Positions 11,291-22,385 of a DNA stretch of 64,000 nucleotides are shown piece by piece. The position numbers and the translations under genes were made by a program. Origin of the DNA: Saccopteryx bilineata (taxonomy: Eukaryota; Chordata; Mammalia; Chiroptera; Emballonuridae); contig NC_089490.1 of assembly GCF_036850765.1 (NCBI RefSeq), forward strand, positions 279,944,482-280,008,481. The letters run 5' to 3'. Under the pieces are notes generated by a model. It ran no database searches. It had not been told where the DNA came from and saw only the letters and a program-made list of their open reading frames with translations. Every line of letters starts with the position of its first letter. The stretch's first letter is position 1.

Positions 11291-12170
11291 CCCCATGGAA
11301 ATTTTACTTTTCCCTCTTCTCTTATACCCTGCTGTTCAAATTCTACTTTGTTTAGCAGCACCAAACTCTATCTGATCCTTAATTATGGAGACCTCCCCTT
11401 CCTCGCCCTGTGTCAGGGCTGGGAAACAACTCCTAGGCTGAAAGCTGGACTCCTCACATGCTTCTTCCTGTACAAGAGACAGAGCCTGCACAAGCTCTTT
11501 CCCAAAGCCTGAAAACAAACATCTCATATGTTTATTCAGTGTTGTGGTTGCTCATGTCATAAGTGTCCATCTTCTAGTAGTTGCTTCTTTATGTCCAGAA
11601 ACAGAATTCTAGTCAAATACAAGTTGAGAATAACTGTTATTACTGTAGTTATAGCATTTAACTAATATTAATAAACACTTTCAGGTGAACAGGGAACAAT
11701 GAACAGATTAAAATACTGAGTACTTGTACTGAAGTAGTGAAAAATAGATGGAATCAGATTGTGGACTTCTTTAGCTGCCAAGCAAGAGTCTTTATGAGAC
11801 TGGCAAAGAGGAAGCTTTGAAGAATTGTGAGCTGATGAGATGATGAGTAGTTTGGACATGAAGAAGTTTATCTGGGCAGGTGACTGGAAATGGGATGACC
11901 TCTGAATAAAAAGACCAGTCATGATGCTGCCACCTGGGATGATGAGGTCATGAAGGAGGACAAAGGTAGTGAGGAGTTTAATGCAAGGAGAGGAGTAAGT
12001 TATTTTAGGAAGGTCTTCTACTGGGTTAGTGCAGTACAAGGGAAGTATAAGTCAAATAACAATCAAAGGTTTGGAGCCTCTCTGATTTGAGGATAGGGTG
12101 AGTACAACCACTAGAAATAAGGGATTTGGAGAAGAGTAGCTGTTTTCAGGAACAATTATATTACTCTATC
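11291..12170. other. AT-rich single-copy DNA, no gene seen
   Basis: Short frames only (for example 11668-12039), with no recognisable domain. Confidence 0.5.
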
Positions 12171-12177
12171 ATTTTAA

Positions 12178-12420
12178 CCCTTTAAGTAGTGAGTTTTTTT
12201 TCATACTCGCTGACCCCTGGGAGTGAGTTTCTTTTCAAAAACTAAAATTAGTTCCAGTTATAGTTTTATTAACATAAAATCATGTTTGTTCGATAAACAA
12301 TATATGGAAATAAGAACATATATTTGCCCTTTTTTAATGTTGCCTTACACATGTACAATTGTACTCTGGATGGTCAGGAGGCACGAGCATGTACATGAAC
12401 ATTTGTGCTACTCAAAAGGG
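12178..12420. mobile_element. piggyBac-like non-autonomous element (243 bp)
   Basis: The left end is CCCTTTAAGTAGTGAG. The right end, reverse-complemented, is CCCTTTTGAGTAGCAC: a shared CCCTTT plus AGTAG, with one indel. The left flank is TTAA (12174-12177), the piggyBac target site; the right flank is TCAG, which would be a mutated TTAA. There is no coding capacity. CCCTTT termini and TTAA targets are typical of mammalian piggyBac families (MER75/MER85 type), and bats carry many. Confidence 0.65.
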
Positions 12421-13472
12421 TCAGAGTAAAGGCTGTCAAGATAGAATATTCCACTACATGGGAATTTGAGAATATTTGTAATGTAAAAGATGAGTAAGTT
12501 ATACAAGGAGAGCAAATGGGTTGTTAGTATAAGACAGAATTAGGGAAAAAACTCAAACTGGGAAATATAAGATGTTCATATCCCCATTGTTGCGATTATT
12601 CGTACTTTGTCTGGGACTGTTAAACATTTGAATATTGCATGTATTAATCTAGATTGAATGTCTGTAAATGTGTATGAGTCCCAAGTGGATATATTAAATC
12701 TTAAAACTGCTTTGGTTGTAATGGCACAAAATTATCCAGGTAATAATAAAGTAAAGTAGAGTTAAAGCATACACATCTATACAGGATTAATATAATTAAA
12801 AGCAAAATTAATTTAAAAATCTTAAAAAAAAAAGGAAAATTTAAAGCAAGAATGTTAGTGGTAGTTGGAAATTGGTCAAATAGCTGAAACAAGCGCAGGA
12901 AACTTGTGGATTAGGAAACTGAAATAACATCATTTACTAACAACGACAACTTTTCCCCATGAAATATATAAAAGAAGACATAAACAGAAAAGTCATTGCA
13001 GTTTATCTGAAAAATAAACTCCTAGGAACTGAAATACATATGCATGGTGTCCGTTTTTTGGTTTGTTGTTTGTTTCACCAAACCTAAAGAAAGTAGTTAT
13101 TACAAAAGTTACTGGAAAATCAATAATTTTTTAAGAGATAGATTATAGTTATAGAAAGAAATGAGACACGGGCAGGAACCGCTAGATTTGGAAGAAAGTA
13201 GACAAAGGCAAGACGTTCTCTATTTTGCCATGTAAACCCTAAGACGTACGTGGAAGACACTCTCCAGATCTCACGCTAGAAATGAAAATCTGAGGTGCAG
13301 AAGATTAAAAAAAAAAAAAGTTGCAGAAGTTTGCACTGAAAAAGGTAGCAGAACCAGAACTACAATTCTTATTTTTTACTCACTGCTTCTTGGACCCTTT
13401 AGAAAGTTAATCTCTGACTTTGTTAAATGAAGGCACTTGAAATATGAACCTCTTTTCAACTTGTGAATTTTC
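12421..13472. other. AT-rich single-copy DNA, no gene seen
   Basis: No gene or named repeat recognised. Confidence 0.5.
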
Positions 13473-13806
13473 TTTCTTTCTTTTTTTTACAGAGACAGAG
13501 AGAGAGTCAGAGAGAGGGATAGATAGGGACAGACAGACAGGAACAGAGAGATGAGAAGCATCAATCATAAGTTTTTCTTTGCGACATCTTAGTTGTTCAT
13601 TGATTGCTTTCTCATATGTGCCTTGACTGTGAGGCTACAGCAGACTGAATAACCCCTTGCTCAAGCCAGTGACCTTGGGTCCAAGCTGGTGAGCTTGCTC
13701 AAACCAGATGAGCCCACGCTCAAGCTGGTGACCTTAGGGTTTCAAACCTGGGTCCTCTACATCCTAGTCTGGCGCTCTATCCACTGCTCCACCACCTGGT
13801 CAGGCA
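13473..13806 (-). mobile_element. tRNA-derived SINE, long 'AAGCCAGTGACCTTGGG' type
   Basis: The tRNA-like head is at the right: GCCTGACCAGGTGGTGG complement at 13788-13804, B-box region GGTTTGAAACC. The body repeats 'CTCAAGCTGGTGACCTT' variants, and the (TC)-rich tail lies at the left. Diverged TSDs: CAACTTGTGAATTTT (13458-13472) and AAACTTGTGAATTTT (13807-13821). Confidence 0.82.
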
Positions 13807-13821
13807 AAACTTGTGAATTTT

Positions 13822-14967
13822 TTACTGTTGTCTCTTCAGAAGTTCATATTGCTGAAAGTTTGTGAAATTGATTCCCAAATCTGAGAAAATCATCTTGAAA
13901 TTATTCTGATATGATATTGAAAATATTTTTATATATTTATATATAGAGCAAGAATTTTATAAAAGAACATATCTAAAGCTGCTGGCAGATTTTATTTTTG
14001 CTAGGCCATTGAGAGAGCCACTATGGATACTAAAAATGGACAGAGCTATTTTCCTCCTCTTTATTTAGAGAGCAATTACCTTTTTCTGATTGGAAAGACC
14101 AAATGAAAAAAAGTTTAGATTTCCGGCTCAGAGATGGAAATAGATACTTTTTTCTTTCCCTTATTACTTTCTGGAGAGAAATAAGTTCAGAGTATAGAGT
14201 AAGTCGTAATTGATGTAGATAATGGGAAAAGCAAATTAAGGCTTTTATTTTATCTTATTCTACAAGCTTTAACATGATTACCAGACAACTCCTTAGGCAA
14301 AAGGTACCAGCAAACGAAGTAGCCAAAATATTTCCAGTCTGTTTGAGAAGAAAAGCACCAAAAATTATGTCAGAACTAGGACTGTATTAAGTAATGATTT
14401 AAAGGAAGTTATGGAAGTTAGGGAGGCACCAAATGGTTCCTAGCTAGTTTAAAAATTTTCATTTCAAAGAAATGTTTTAAATCTGGGTCTTTTAATAAAG
14501 GCAAGACTCAAACACAAAACCCACCAAGTCATTCAGATGGCCTTCCATGTGTTTGGACTTTTTGGAGATAAAATGATCATGGCATTGCTGAAAATGTATC
14601 TGCATAACTGATTTGAAATATCAAGTTCTAATAAAAATTAGATTATCCTAATGTTCTCCACTTGTCTACACATTGATCTATAGTGAAAAGACAATCACAT
14701 TTTCCAGTAAAGAGGAAATAGTCAACCACAAATTTGAGTTTTCATTCCTACCTGTAATCAATATTTTAATAGATACAGCTTGTCTATATATACAATGGAA
14801 AATAGAGTCAAATGACTAAGGTCTATTAATGAGTAGTAAAGAGATATTCCTGGAAAAAAAGACATCTATGTCTGTAAAATCAAATGGTCATTTCTTTATA
14901 ATAATAACCAGATAAGCTATGAACTATGAGGTACTCCTAACCATAAATTAGTATTGCATGTGTATAT
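13822..14967. other. AT-rich single-copy DNA, no gene seen
   Basis: Nothing recognised. Confidence 0.5.
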
Positions 14968-14975
14968 AAAATGTT

Positions 14976-15198
14976 GGCCTGACCTGTGGTGGCGCAGTGG
15001 ATAAAGCGTCGACCTGGAAATGCTGAGGTCGCTGGTTCAAAACCCTGGGCTTGCCTGGTCAAGGCACATATGGGAGTTGATGCTTCCAGCTCCTCCCCCC
15101 CTTCTCTCTCTCTGTCTCTCTCTCTCTCTGTCTGTCTCTCCCTCTCCTCTCTAAAATGAATAAATAAAAATAAATAAAAATTAAAAAAATAAATAAAT
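14976..15198 (+). mobile_element. Short tRNA-derived SINE (GGCGCAGTGGATAAAGCGTC type), young
   Basis: Head GCCTGACCTGTGGTGGCGCA, A box GGCGCAGTGGAT, B box GGTTCAAAACC, then a CT-rich tract and an (AATAA)n tail. Perfect 8-bp TSDs AAAATGTT at 14968-14975 and 15199-15206. Low apparent divergence. Confidence 0.9.
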
Positions 15199-15206
15199 AA
15201 AATGTT

Positions 15207-18200
15207 AGTGTTTTCAGTTAACACAGAAGAACAATCCTTCTTGATCAATTACCATTTTTAAATACTATATACTAGTGCAGTCTTAGAAATGGAAGACTAA
15301 TAAAGCCAATTTTTAAACTCACATACAGCTCCTAAAACATGTGTATTCAACTCAAGAACTCTATATAAATGTAAGTTTATTTCTAATACAGAAGGGAGTC
15401 AGAGTTTGACATAGGAAGAATTAGATAGTAATTATACAATGTTAGATATATATAATAACTTGAAAGATATTCCTTATTTTTACCACTGCTTTCATGCTAT
15501 TAGAATTAAGTAACTGAAGTTATTATGTCCTTATATTATATTAGTTTGTGAAATTGATTTTAATGATGGTAGAAGGGATTTGACTGGCAATATTCCAAAA
15601 GAGCACTTCTTAGTGAGCTAAGGAGGTAGAAACCATCTCAATACCAGATGCTACTCCATCTTCGAATTCTATTAGCTGCCAACATATATCTGAGCTACAG
15701 AGAAGTTAATTAAAAAGCTTTAGTCTTGAAATTCATTCAGATCTGAATGCCTCAGTTGAAGCTGCTAATGAAAATCCTATTCTATAATAATAGAAATTGG
15801 TTGAACACATTGATATCTTTATTCAAAATGTCATATGTCTATCAAATACTTGTGCACGTACCATATTATCATCAAAACAGACTTGCAAAGAAAATTGCTT
15901 CTGTGTTATACTTTTAGAAACATAAAAAAAATTTTTTTAGGCCTGATTGTATTAAAGAGACTTCAAAAATCAAAATAGATACCTTACTTTAAATTCCATC
16001 ACATAAACTCATGAACATATTAAAATAATTTATCGCAGGAAAACATTTGCTCATTTCCTGAGTCCCAGAGGGATGAGATTATTTTCCTCCAAATTATCAG
16101 CTCTAATTCATTTGACTTGCTATCTTCCCCGATGGATACCAATTGAGGAAAGCTAGAATTGACAACTTAGTTTTCCACTCTCCACAGGATGAACTGCTCC
16201 AACAGAACTTGTTCAGGAAATGAGGTATGAAGTATGTAATTACAGAATAAAAGCAAATTCATTGCATTGTGAAATCATCGCTTAGAAGGAAGAATCCCAG
16301 TTAAAGGAATGGCTCCTTAAGGAGAAAGCACTGAAATGGTTTCATTTGGTGTCACCTGGTTTTCTAGAATTGGAGGTGCTGGTCTTCTGTAGGTGATAAG
16401 TGTGAGGATAAACTGAAAGTGAATTTTCCCCCAAAGAGATTTCCTATGAATAACTGAAGCCCTGGGTGAGTTTACAGATAGCTGGGTAGATATAACTGAA
16501 TGGTGCATAGTGTATGTCAGTGTAATGCTCAACAGTGAAACGTGTAGCTCACAGATATGGTGCTGAGAACACAGGCCAGCTGGGAACTTTGCCTGTGAGT
16601 CACAGCTCCGCCATTTAGCAGCTATGAGATAGTAAAGTAGTCCAACTAGCTGTTTCATTGCTAAAAGTAGGGAAATGACAGTAGTATTAAAGAATTGTTG
16701 TATTGGTTCATATAAATTGTTCTGCATGGCATCTAATTCTAGCATAAAGCCAGTTACTTAATAAAACAGAACTCCTGAGACCTGTGTATAATTCCTACTA
16801 CATTTCCACAAACACAGTGTTGTTGTCATCAGGGATTTCACTTGAAAGGAAAATAGCCTAAGTGACAAAGGGCTTTCTCTCTTTCCAGGTGGTATGACTT
16901 ACTTTTATAGTTTAATGCTATATAGGATATTGCATCAAGCATGGCTATTTCCTGGATAGTTTTCACATTCCATAGTGGCAGATTTACATAATTTCACACA
17001 TATTAAATAAAAGTATCAACTTCCTCTTCTGGTCTCTATTGTAATGTTGATGTAGAATTAAGAATTGAGTATGATGTGCATTGAGAGATCAGCTCAATGA
17101 CAAGTGAGGACTCTTGGCAGTACTGCCCCCAGCCTTGCCTGCCTCACCTTGTGTGCACCCCTTGGTATCCATCCTTCCAAATGGACCAGTTACTCTCCTA
17201 TTCACAAGTACAGTGACATGCTTAAGATGTGAAAGCAAAACTGTGTCCAAAAAAAAAAAAAGCGTGAAATGCTGCATACTTTTCTTAGGTAATCACCACT
17301 AAGTAATCATATGTACCATGAGAAAAGAACTATATACACTTTCCCAAGATCTTCTGACTAGATGATTATGAAATTTACTTCAAACAAACTGAATTTGTAT
17401 TATAGAAGAATGGAGAGATGAGACAAGATTTAAGGTCCGAACATAAGTTTTAGGAGTATAAAAGCTGGTGGACAATATGCAACCTGGGATAAAATCATAG
17501 CTTCTGGGTCCAGGTAGATAGTTCGTTCACTACCTAAACAACAAATGGAGGAAGAGGTCAATAGAAGTTGAAGTCTGACCCTCTCTACACTGGATCAGCT
17601 ATGCACCATGGTCTATATGTCTTACTAGAAAAACATCTGAGGTCAGCAGGTCTGCATCAGCTCAGAGGGGAAAGGCAACTCTTACAAATGCAGGATAAAA
17701 CAAGTACTTTAGGAAGAGAATAAAGACTGGAAAGAATTGCTTTTGCCTGAAAAGATTAACACGCCCTTCAGAAAGGAAATTTTACAAAGGGTTTTCATAG
17801 ATGGGATTTTTTTCAATAGCCAGAAATTACAAAAAATTTTAAAAAGGTTTTTCCAAGATTAAGTTGGAGGAATTATGTTTAGATAAAAATAAAAGTGCAC
17901 TGTAGTGTGAACACAAAGTGGAACTAATTGTGCCTCATCACTGGAATTGTTCTCCTTCTGCTTGAGGAGTAGAGGCAGAGCTTTGTCACTAGGCCCACTT
18001 CTGCACAAAAAGGAAGAGCTCCCGAGGTCTGAATGACTCTTTTGTAATGTAAAGCGAATGCTTTCTTCTTCACTTCACATAGAGACAATCTGATTTTGAC
18101 AAAACTGATAGGAAGTTCACATATTTGGGATACAAATAATGCTGAATCTCCTCTAATGTCTTAGTTGATCACTTTAATACCCACAGGTTAGACAGTCACG

Positions 18201-18798
18201 AAATTCAGGACCTCCTTCTGAATTTTCCAGAAAGTCTGTAACTTAGGTAGGATCAATATATTAGTAATTTTCCCAGCCGAGAAGGAAGCAGCAGGAAGAA
18301 GGAAGCTATTTGCTGTTGATTTTTACTGCCTGTAGTCATCTCTCTCTATATTTCTCTCCATATATTTACAGATATAGCTCTCACTATATATAAACATGGA
18401 TATGGATATAAATGCCACTATATTACAAATGCATGTTTGTGGATTTTGCAATACATTTTATTTATAAAAAGCTGCTTCAAACATTGAGCAAAACCAGATT
18501 TCAGAGAACAGTAAATAATTATGCAGATGCCTTGGTTTTTATGAGTTAAAATTAACTTGAGAGGTTGTTGCTGTACATTTGCTTGTTCAGTCTAACCTTC
18601 TTCTTATATTTTAAAATCTTATTCTGAGACAGTGTTTTATTGTTTGGGATGTTCTAGTTGCCTCCAGCCAAAAGCATCAAAGATTTCAGTAATACTACCA
18701 TGCTGATTTACTTATTCAATATTAGGAACTTGGCTGATTTTTACATTAAAAGTGAAGTGATACTTAAGGCAACTTCAGATAAGACAGAAAATGGGATA
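15207..18798. other. AT-rich single-copy DNA, no gene seen
   Basis: 3.6 kb without a named repeat. The longest frames (such as 16317-16745, minus) show no domain or compositional sign of coding. Confidence 0.5.
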
Positions 18799-18950
18799 TG
18801 TAAGACCAGGGGCCACCACCATTGTGCCCATTCATATGCAGGTTCTCATTGAATTTAGGCAAATGGTAAAAAAACAATGGAGCCAAAAAATGGTGGGCCA
18901 TTCCTTTATTAAAGTCTCACACCAGCGGACAAGCAAACACACAGGGCTCC

Positions 18951-19455
18951 TGTAAAGCCAGTAGCCGCGGCCACCATCACATCCGCTTGACCAGTGCAGG
19001 TTCATATTTGATTCAGTCAGATGGTAATGAAACAATGGAGCCAAGAGCTGGTGGGCCATTAGCTTTAATCCTAGCTTGCACCCAGTGGGAAAACACTTCC
19101 CTTTCCATTCAGGGCTCGCAAAGCCACTGAGTTATCCGAGTTTCCTAAAATTAAAGGTTTCTACCTCACCCACCTTATTCACCTCTGTTCTCCATCTCCT
19201 TCTCTCCACATGGCCTTTCTCTACCCTCCTCCAGCATGGGCTCCTCCTAGAACATAATCACTCTTCCCTGGAACAATGTGATCTCTCTTCCTTTTAAAAC
19301 CTTTGGGTGTGAAAGCCCTCCCCCAACACACATTAATATAATCACATCCATCCCAAGCAAGAAGGGCAACTAATATTATCACCTGGGTGACGGGCTTCCA
19401 CGTGGGCAGCACCATCTTTAACAAAGTGAGCATAATATATTTTATCTGCCCAACA
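18951..19455 (-). mobile_element. Solo LTR (family N) nested in the outer LTR
   Basis: 505 bp, TG...CA ends (TGTAAAGCCAGTAGCC ... TTATCTGCCCAACA as written). Perfect 5-bp TSD GCTCC at 18946-18950 and 19456-19460. The TSD lies within outer LTR sequence, which resumes directly after it. Confidence 0.9.
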
Positions 19456-19477
19456 GCTCCCAAAGCCACTGACATAT

Positions 19478-20179
19478 TGTCGGTCAAATAAGTTTGTAAA
19501 TATGATATATATGTTTGCTCGCTTATAGTTTGCATTGGGTGTGGGAGACAGGCTGTAAGCCAGCAAATTCATTATAGCCTAAGGCTTAGTTTTAAGACTA
19601 AGCCTTTCTTTCCCACCCTTTTTATACTAAGATTTTTTCAAAACTAAGCTTTTTTTCCACACCCTTGACTGTTGCATGATGAAGGGTGGTGCACTCCTAT
19701 GAGGAATCCCATTTATGCCTCAGATAAGTGACTTTGTATCAGAGACTTTCTTATTTGTATATTGGCTTAAAGGTTTTGATTTCTACACTATAAAATAGGG
19801 CAGATGGGGGGGGGCTCTCTCTCTCTCAGTTCCTGAAACTAGCATTGCAAGGAGAGGCAGCCAAGATGGCGGAGTGCTGAAGGAGAAGTCAGTTTGTACA
19901 GAGAGAAGGAGATGGGGAACAGAAGTGAATAAGGCTGGTGAGGTAGAAACCTTTAATTCTAGGAATATTAGGATATGTCAGTGGCTTTGGGAGCCCTGAA
20001 TGGTAAGGGAAGTGTTTTCCCAGTGTGTGTATTTATCACCTGCCGGGAACGAGCTAGAATTAAAGGTAATGGCCCACCAGTTCTTGGCTCCGTTGTTTCA
20101 TTACCGTCTGTCCAAATCAAATGTGAACCTGCATGGGCCAGGCGAATATGATGGTAGCCGTGGCTTCTGGCTTTATACA
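19478..20179 (+). mobile_element. Solo LTR (family N, longer variant) nested in opposite orientation
   Basis: 702 bp, TGTCGGTCAAATAAG ... TTCTGGCTTTATACA. Its 3' half (about 19850-20179) matches 21900-22241 closely. A TATA box, TATAAAA, lies at 19789-19795, upstream of the GGGGAACAGAAGTGAATAAG block shared with 21644-22241. The flanks CATAT (19473-19477) and CATTC (20180-20184) suggest a slightly damaged TSD. Being opposite to the outer LTR, it creates inverted repeats with the surrounding LTR sequence. Confidence 0.82.
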
Positions 20180-20814
20180 CATTCTCCACTTTCTCCAAGA
20201 ATCATAGGCCCCACCAATCTTAGCAAAGCTCACAAAGACCCTCATCTCTAGTTCCCCATCTGCCCAACTTTTCTTTTCCTGCCAACATGGCCTCTTTCTC
20301 ACCATTCTGCCTTTTCTCTGCTCCTTCTGCTCCTCTCTGCAAACATGGCATCTTTCTGCCTCTTCTCCTTCTTCTCTTCTCTTCTCTTCAAAACTTTCTG
20401 GCACGGAAACCTCTCTTCCAGCAAACATTAGCAAAACAATGGCCCTTTCCAAGCAGGAAGGTAATTTGCAATTTCACAGATCACATATACCTGGCTCTGC
20501 CAGCCCCCAATGCAAACTATAAGCAAGCAACATTAAAATCTTATTTTACAAACTTATTTGACCAATACGATACAAAACTGAAAATAATATATGTAATTTG
20601 ATGTTAGCTGAAGGATCTGTCATTGATCAACATCAGTTCTAAACTAAATCAGAACCACAAACAGAGGCAGGGAAGAATCCCAGGTGTTGGCTGGTGGTGA
20701 GGTTTTGATTGGTGCATCTCTCCTAGTCCACAGCTATGAATGAAGAAGTTCAAGATGTACAGAAGACCAATTCAATTTAAACCATATTGCCCAGACCTAA
20801 GCATGTTCATCCCC

Positions 20815-20890
20815 ATTAAAAAAAGAAGAAGGAGGAGGAGGAAAAGGAGTAGGAGCAGAAGGAAGAGGAGGAGGAGGAGGAGAAGAGGTA
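20815..20890 (+). repeat. Purine-rich (GGA/GAA)n low-complexity tract
   Basis: Almost entirely A and G, with AGGAGG-type triplets. The Arg/Lys-rich frame across it (20740-21042) is an artefact of composition. Confidence 0.85.
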
Positions 20891-21178
20891 GCCATGTTTA
20901 TTTGCAGAGGTTAGGAAATAGATATAAGTATGTAATTACCATAAATTATCTGAAAATTAAGATGAGTAAATGTAGTGAATGTTTGGGACCCAAACAACTA
21001 AACAGTTTGGTTAGTTTAGAGTGTCTTTTGAATGCAGAATAAGGTATATCATAGATGTTAAAGTGAAATACTATCTAGAGAGCTTTTCTTAACAAAATTA
21101 TCTACTGGCTTTCAAAATGATAGTGAGTCTAAAAGAGCCTATTTGATACAACATGTAAAGTTGGTGGATAATGGGGGA
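20891..21178. other. Nothing recognised
   Basis: AT-rich single-copy DNA between the purine tract and the ERV1-like LTR. Confidence 0.5.
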
Positions 21179-21179
21179 T

Positions 21180-21521
21180 TGTCACGTGAGGAACTCAGAC
21201 CCGGAAACTTTGGCTAGGACTGCCCACAACCAAGTGTGCCAAAAGAAACTTCCCAGGAGCCCTTTGGAAAAGAGCGGCACCTCCGTCAGCCAGTGAGATT
21301 TCACCATGTCATATATTAACTCGACCACCCTAAGGACCCTTTAAATATCTCTCAAGTGTGTCACTCCTTGAGATTCTATGAGCCCTGCCCCCCTCCCCCA
21401 CCCGGGACCAGAGAACCTCCTTGGGCGGGAAGCGCTCTGTACTCAATAAAGCCTTTTATTATTCCACACTTCATGGCTCCGGCCCCTTCCTTCTCGATGG
21501 GGAAAAATACCTTACACGACA
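21180..21521 (+). mobile_element. ERV1 (gammaretrovirus-like) solo LTR, ~342 bp
   Basis: Starts TGTCACGTGAGGAACTCAG and ends CCTTACACGACA, TG...CA with short inverted ends. Contains a TTTAAATA TATA-like box (about 21340-21347), then GACCAGAGAACC and CTCAATAAAGCCTTTTATTA, the polyadenylation signal typical of ERV1 LTRs. No matching 4-5-bp TSD at these ends, so the boundaries may be a few bases off or a flank has changed. Confidence 0.75.
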
Positions 21522-21643
21522 TGTACCAAGTTTCATTAAGTGCTTCATAAACTACTTAGGGGTGAGGATTTTTGAGTTGATTCAAATATTCAGAGTAAAA
21601 CTGCAGGTGGAACTATTCTGTAAGATATAGTACTAAAGGAAGT

Positions 21644-22241
21644 TGTTGGGCAGATAAAGTAATTTTTTCTCACCCTTATTGTTAAAAGATGGCACTGTCC
21701 ACATGGATGACTGTTACCTAGGTGATAACATTAATTGCCCTTCTTGCTTGGAAGGGGCATAGTTATGTTAATGTGTGTTGGGGGAGGGATTTAGCGCTGA
21801 AAGATTTTAAAAGGAGGACCTAGGAGGCCATTTGGAGAGAGACCACATATTTCTGGGGGAGAATGATTATGTTCTAGGAAGAGCCTATTGAGGCAGGGCA
21901 GGGAAGCCACATGGAGGAGGCAGTCAAAATGGCAGAATAGGGGAAGGAGAAGCCAGTTCATGGAGGAGAAGGAAATGGGGAACAGAGGTGAATAAGACTG
22001 GTGAGGTGGAAGCCTCTAATTCTAGGAAATCTCGGATGAGTCAGTGGCTTTGGGAGCCCTGAATGGAAAGGGAAGTGTTTCCCACTGTGTGTATTTTCTT
22101 GCCCACTGGGCACAAGCTAGAATTAAAGGAAAATGGAACACCAGGTTTTGGCTCTGTTGCCTCTTTACCGTCTATCTGAATCAAACCCGAACCTGCGTTG
22201 GCCAGGCAGCTGTGATGGTGGCCGCGGTTACTGGCTATACA
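21644..22241 (+). mobile_element. Solo LTR (family N), 598 bp
   Basis: TGTTGGGCAGATAAAG ... CTGGCTATACA with a perfect 5-bp TSD GAAGT at 21639-21643 and 22242-22246. A TATA-like ATTTTAAAAGG lies near 21805. It shares GGAAATGGGGAACAGAGGTG and GTCAGTGGCTTTGGGAGCCC with 19478-20179. Confidence 0.9.
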
Positions 22242-22257
22242 GAAGTATAGCGTTTGC

Positions 22258-22385
22258 TAAAAAGAAAAAAAAATAAAAGAAAGGAGGAAAGAGAAAGGAG
22301 GGAGGAGGGAAGTGGGAGGAGGGGAGGAGGGAAAGGAAGAGGGGGAAGACTGGCAAGGAGAGGAAGGGGAGGAGGAGGAGAAGAG
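22258..22385 (+). repeat. Polypurine (GGA/GGAG)n tract, ~125 bp
   Basis: Almost uninterrupted purines (AAGGAGGAAAG, GGAGGAGGG units) directly after the LTR at 21644-22241. Confidence 0.9.

Larger units (their letters stand above)
18799..20567 (-). mobile_element. Solo LTR (family N), split by two younger LTRs of the same family
   Basis: The outer LTR is in three pieces: 18799-18950, ~19461-19477 and ~20180-20567, about 557 bp when the inserts are removed. It starts (plus strand) TGTAAGACCAGGGGCC and ends ACTTATTTGACCAATA. The flanks are GGATA (18794-18798) and CGATA (20568-20572), a 5-bp TSD with one mismatch. Joining the pieces gives a run that aligns with the uninterrupted relative at 35151-35681 (ACATAGGGCACCAAAATCCA there, ACACAGGGCTCC plus CAAAGCCACT here). 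No internal proviral sequence is seen. Confidence 0.82.

Noticed and set aside
13473..13806. CRISPR-like array from repeated CAAGC-TGGTGACC text
   Set aside because: The repeats are internal to a tRNA-derived SINE body, are imperfect, and have no unique spacers.
20740..21042. Arg/Lys-rich 100-aa frame
   Set aside because: Caused by the (GGA/GAA)n tract; no homology.
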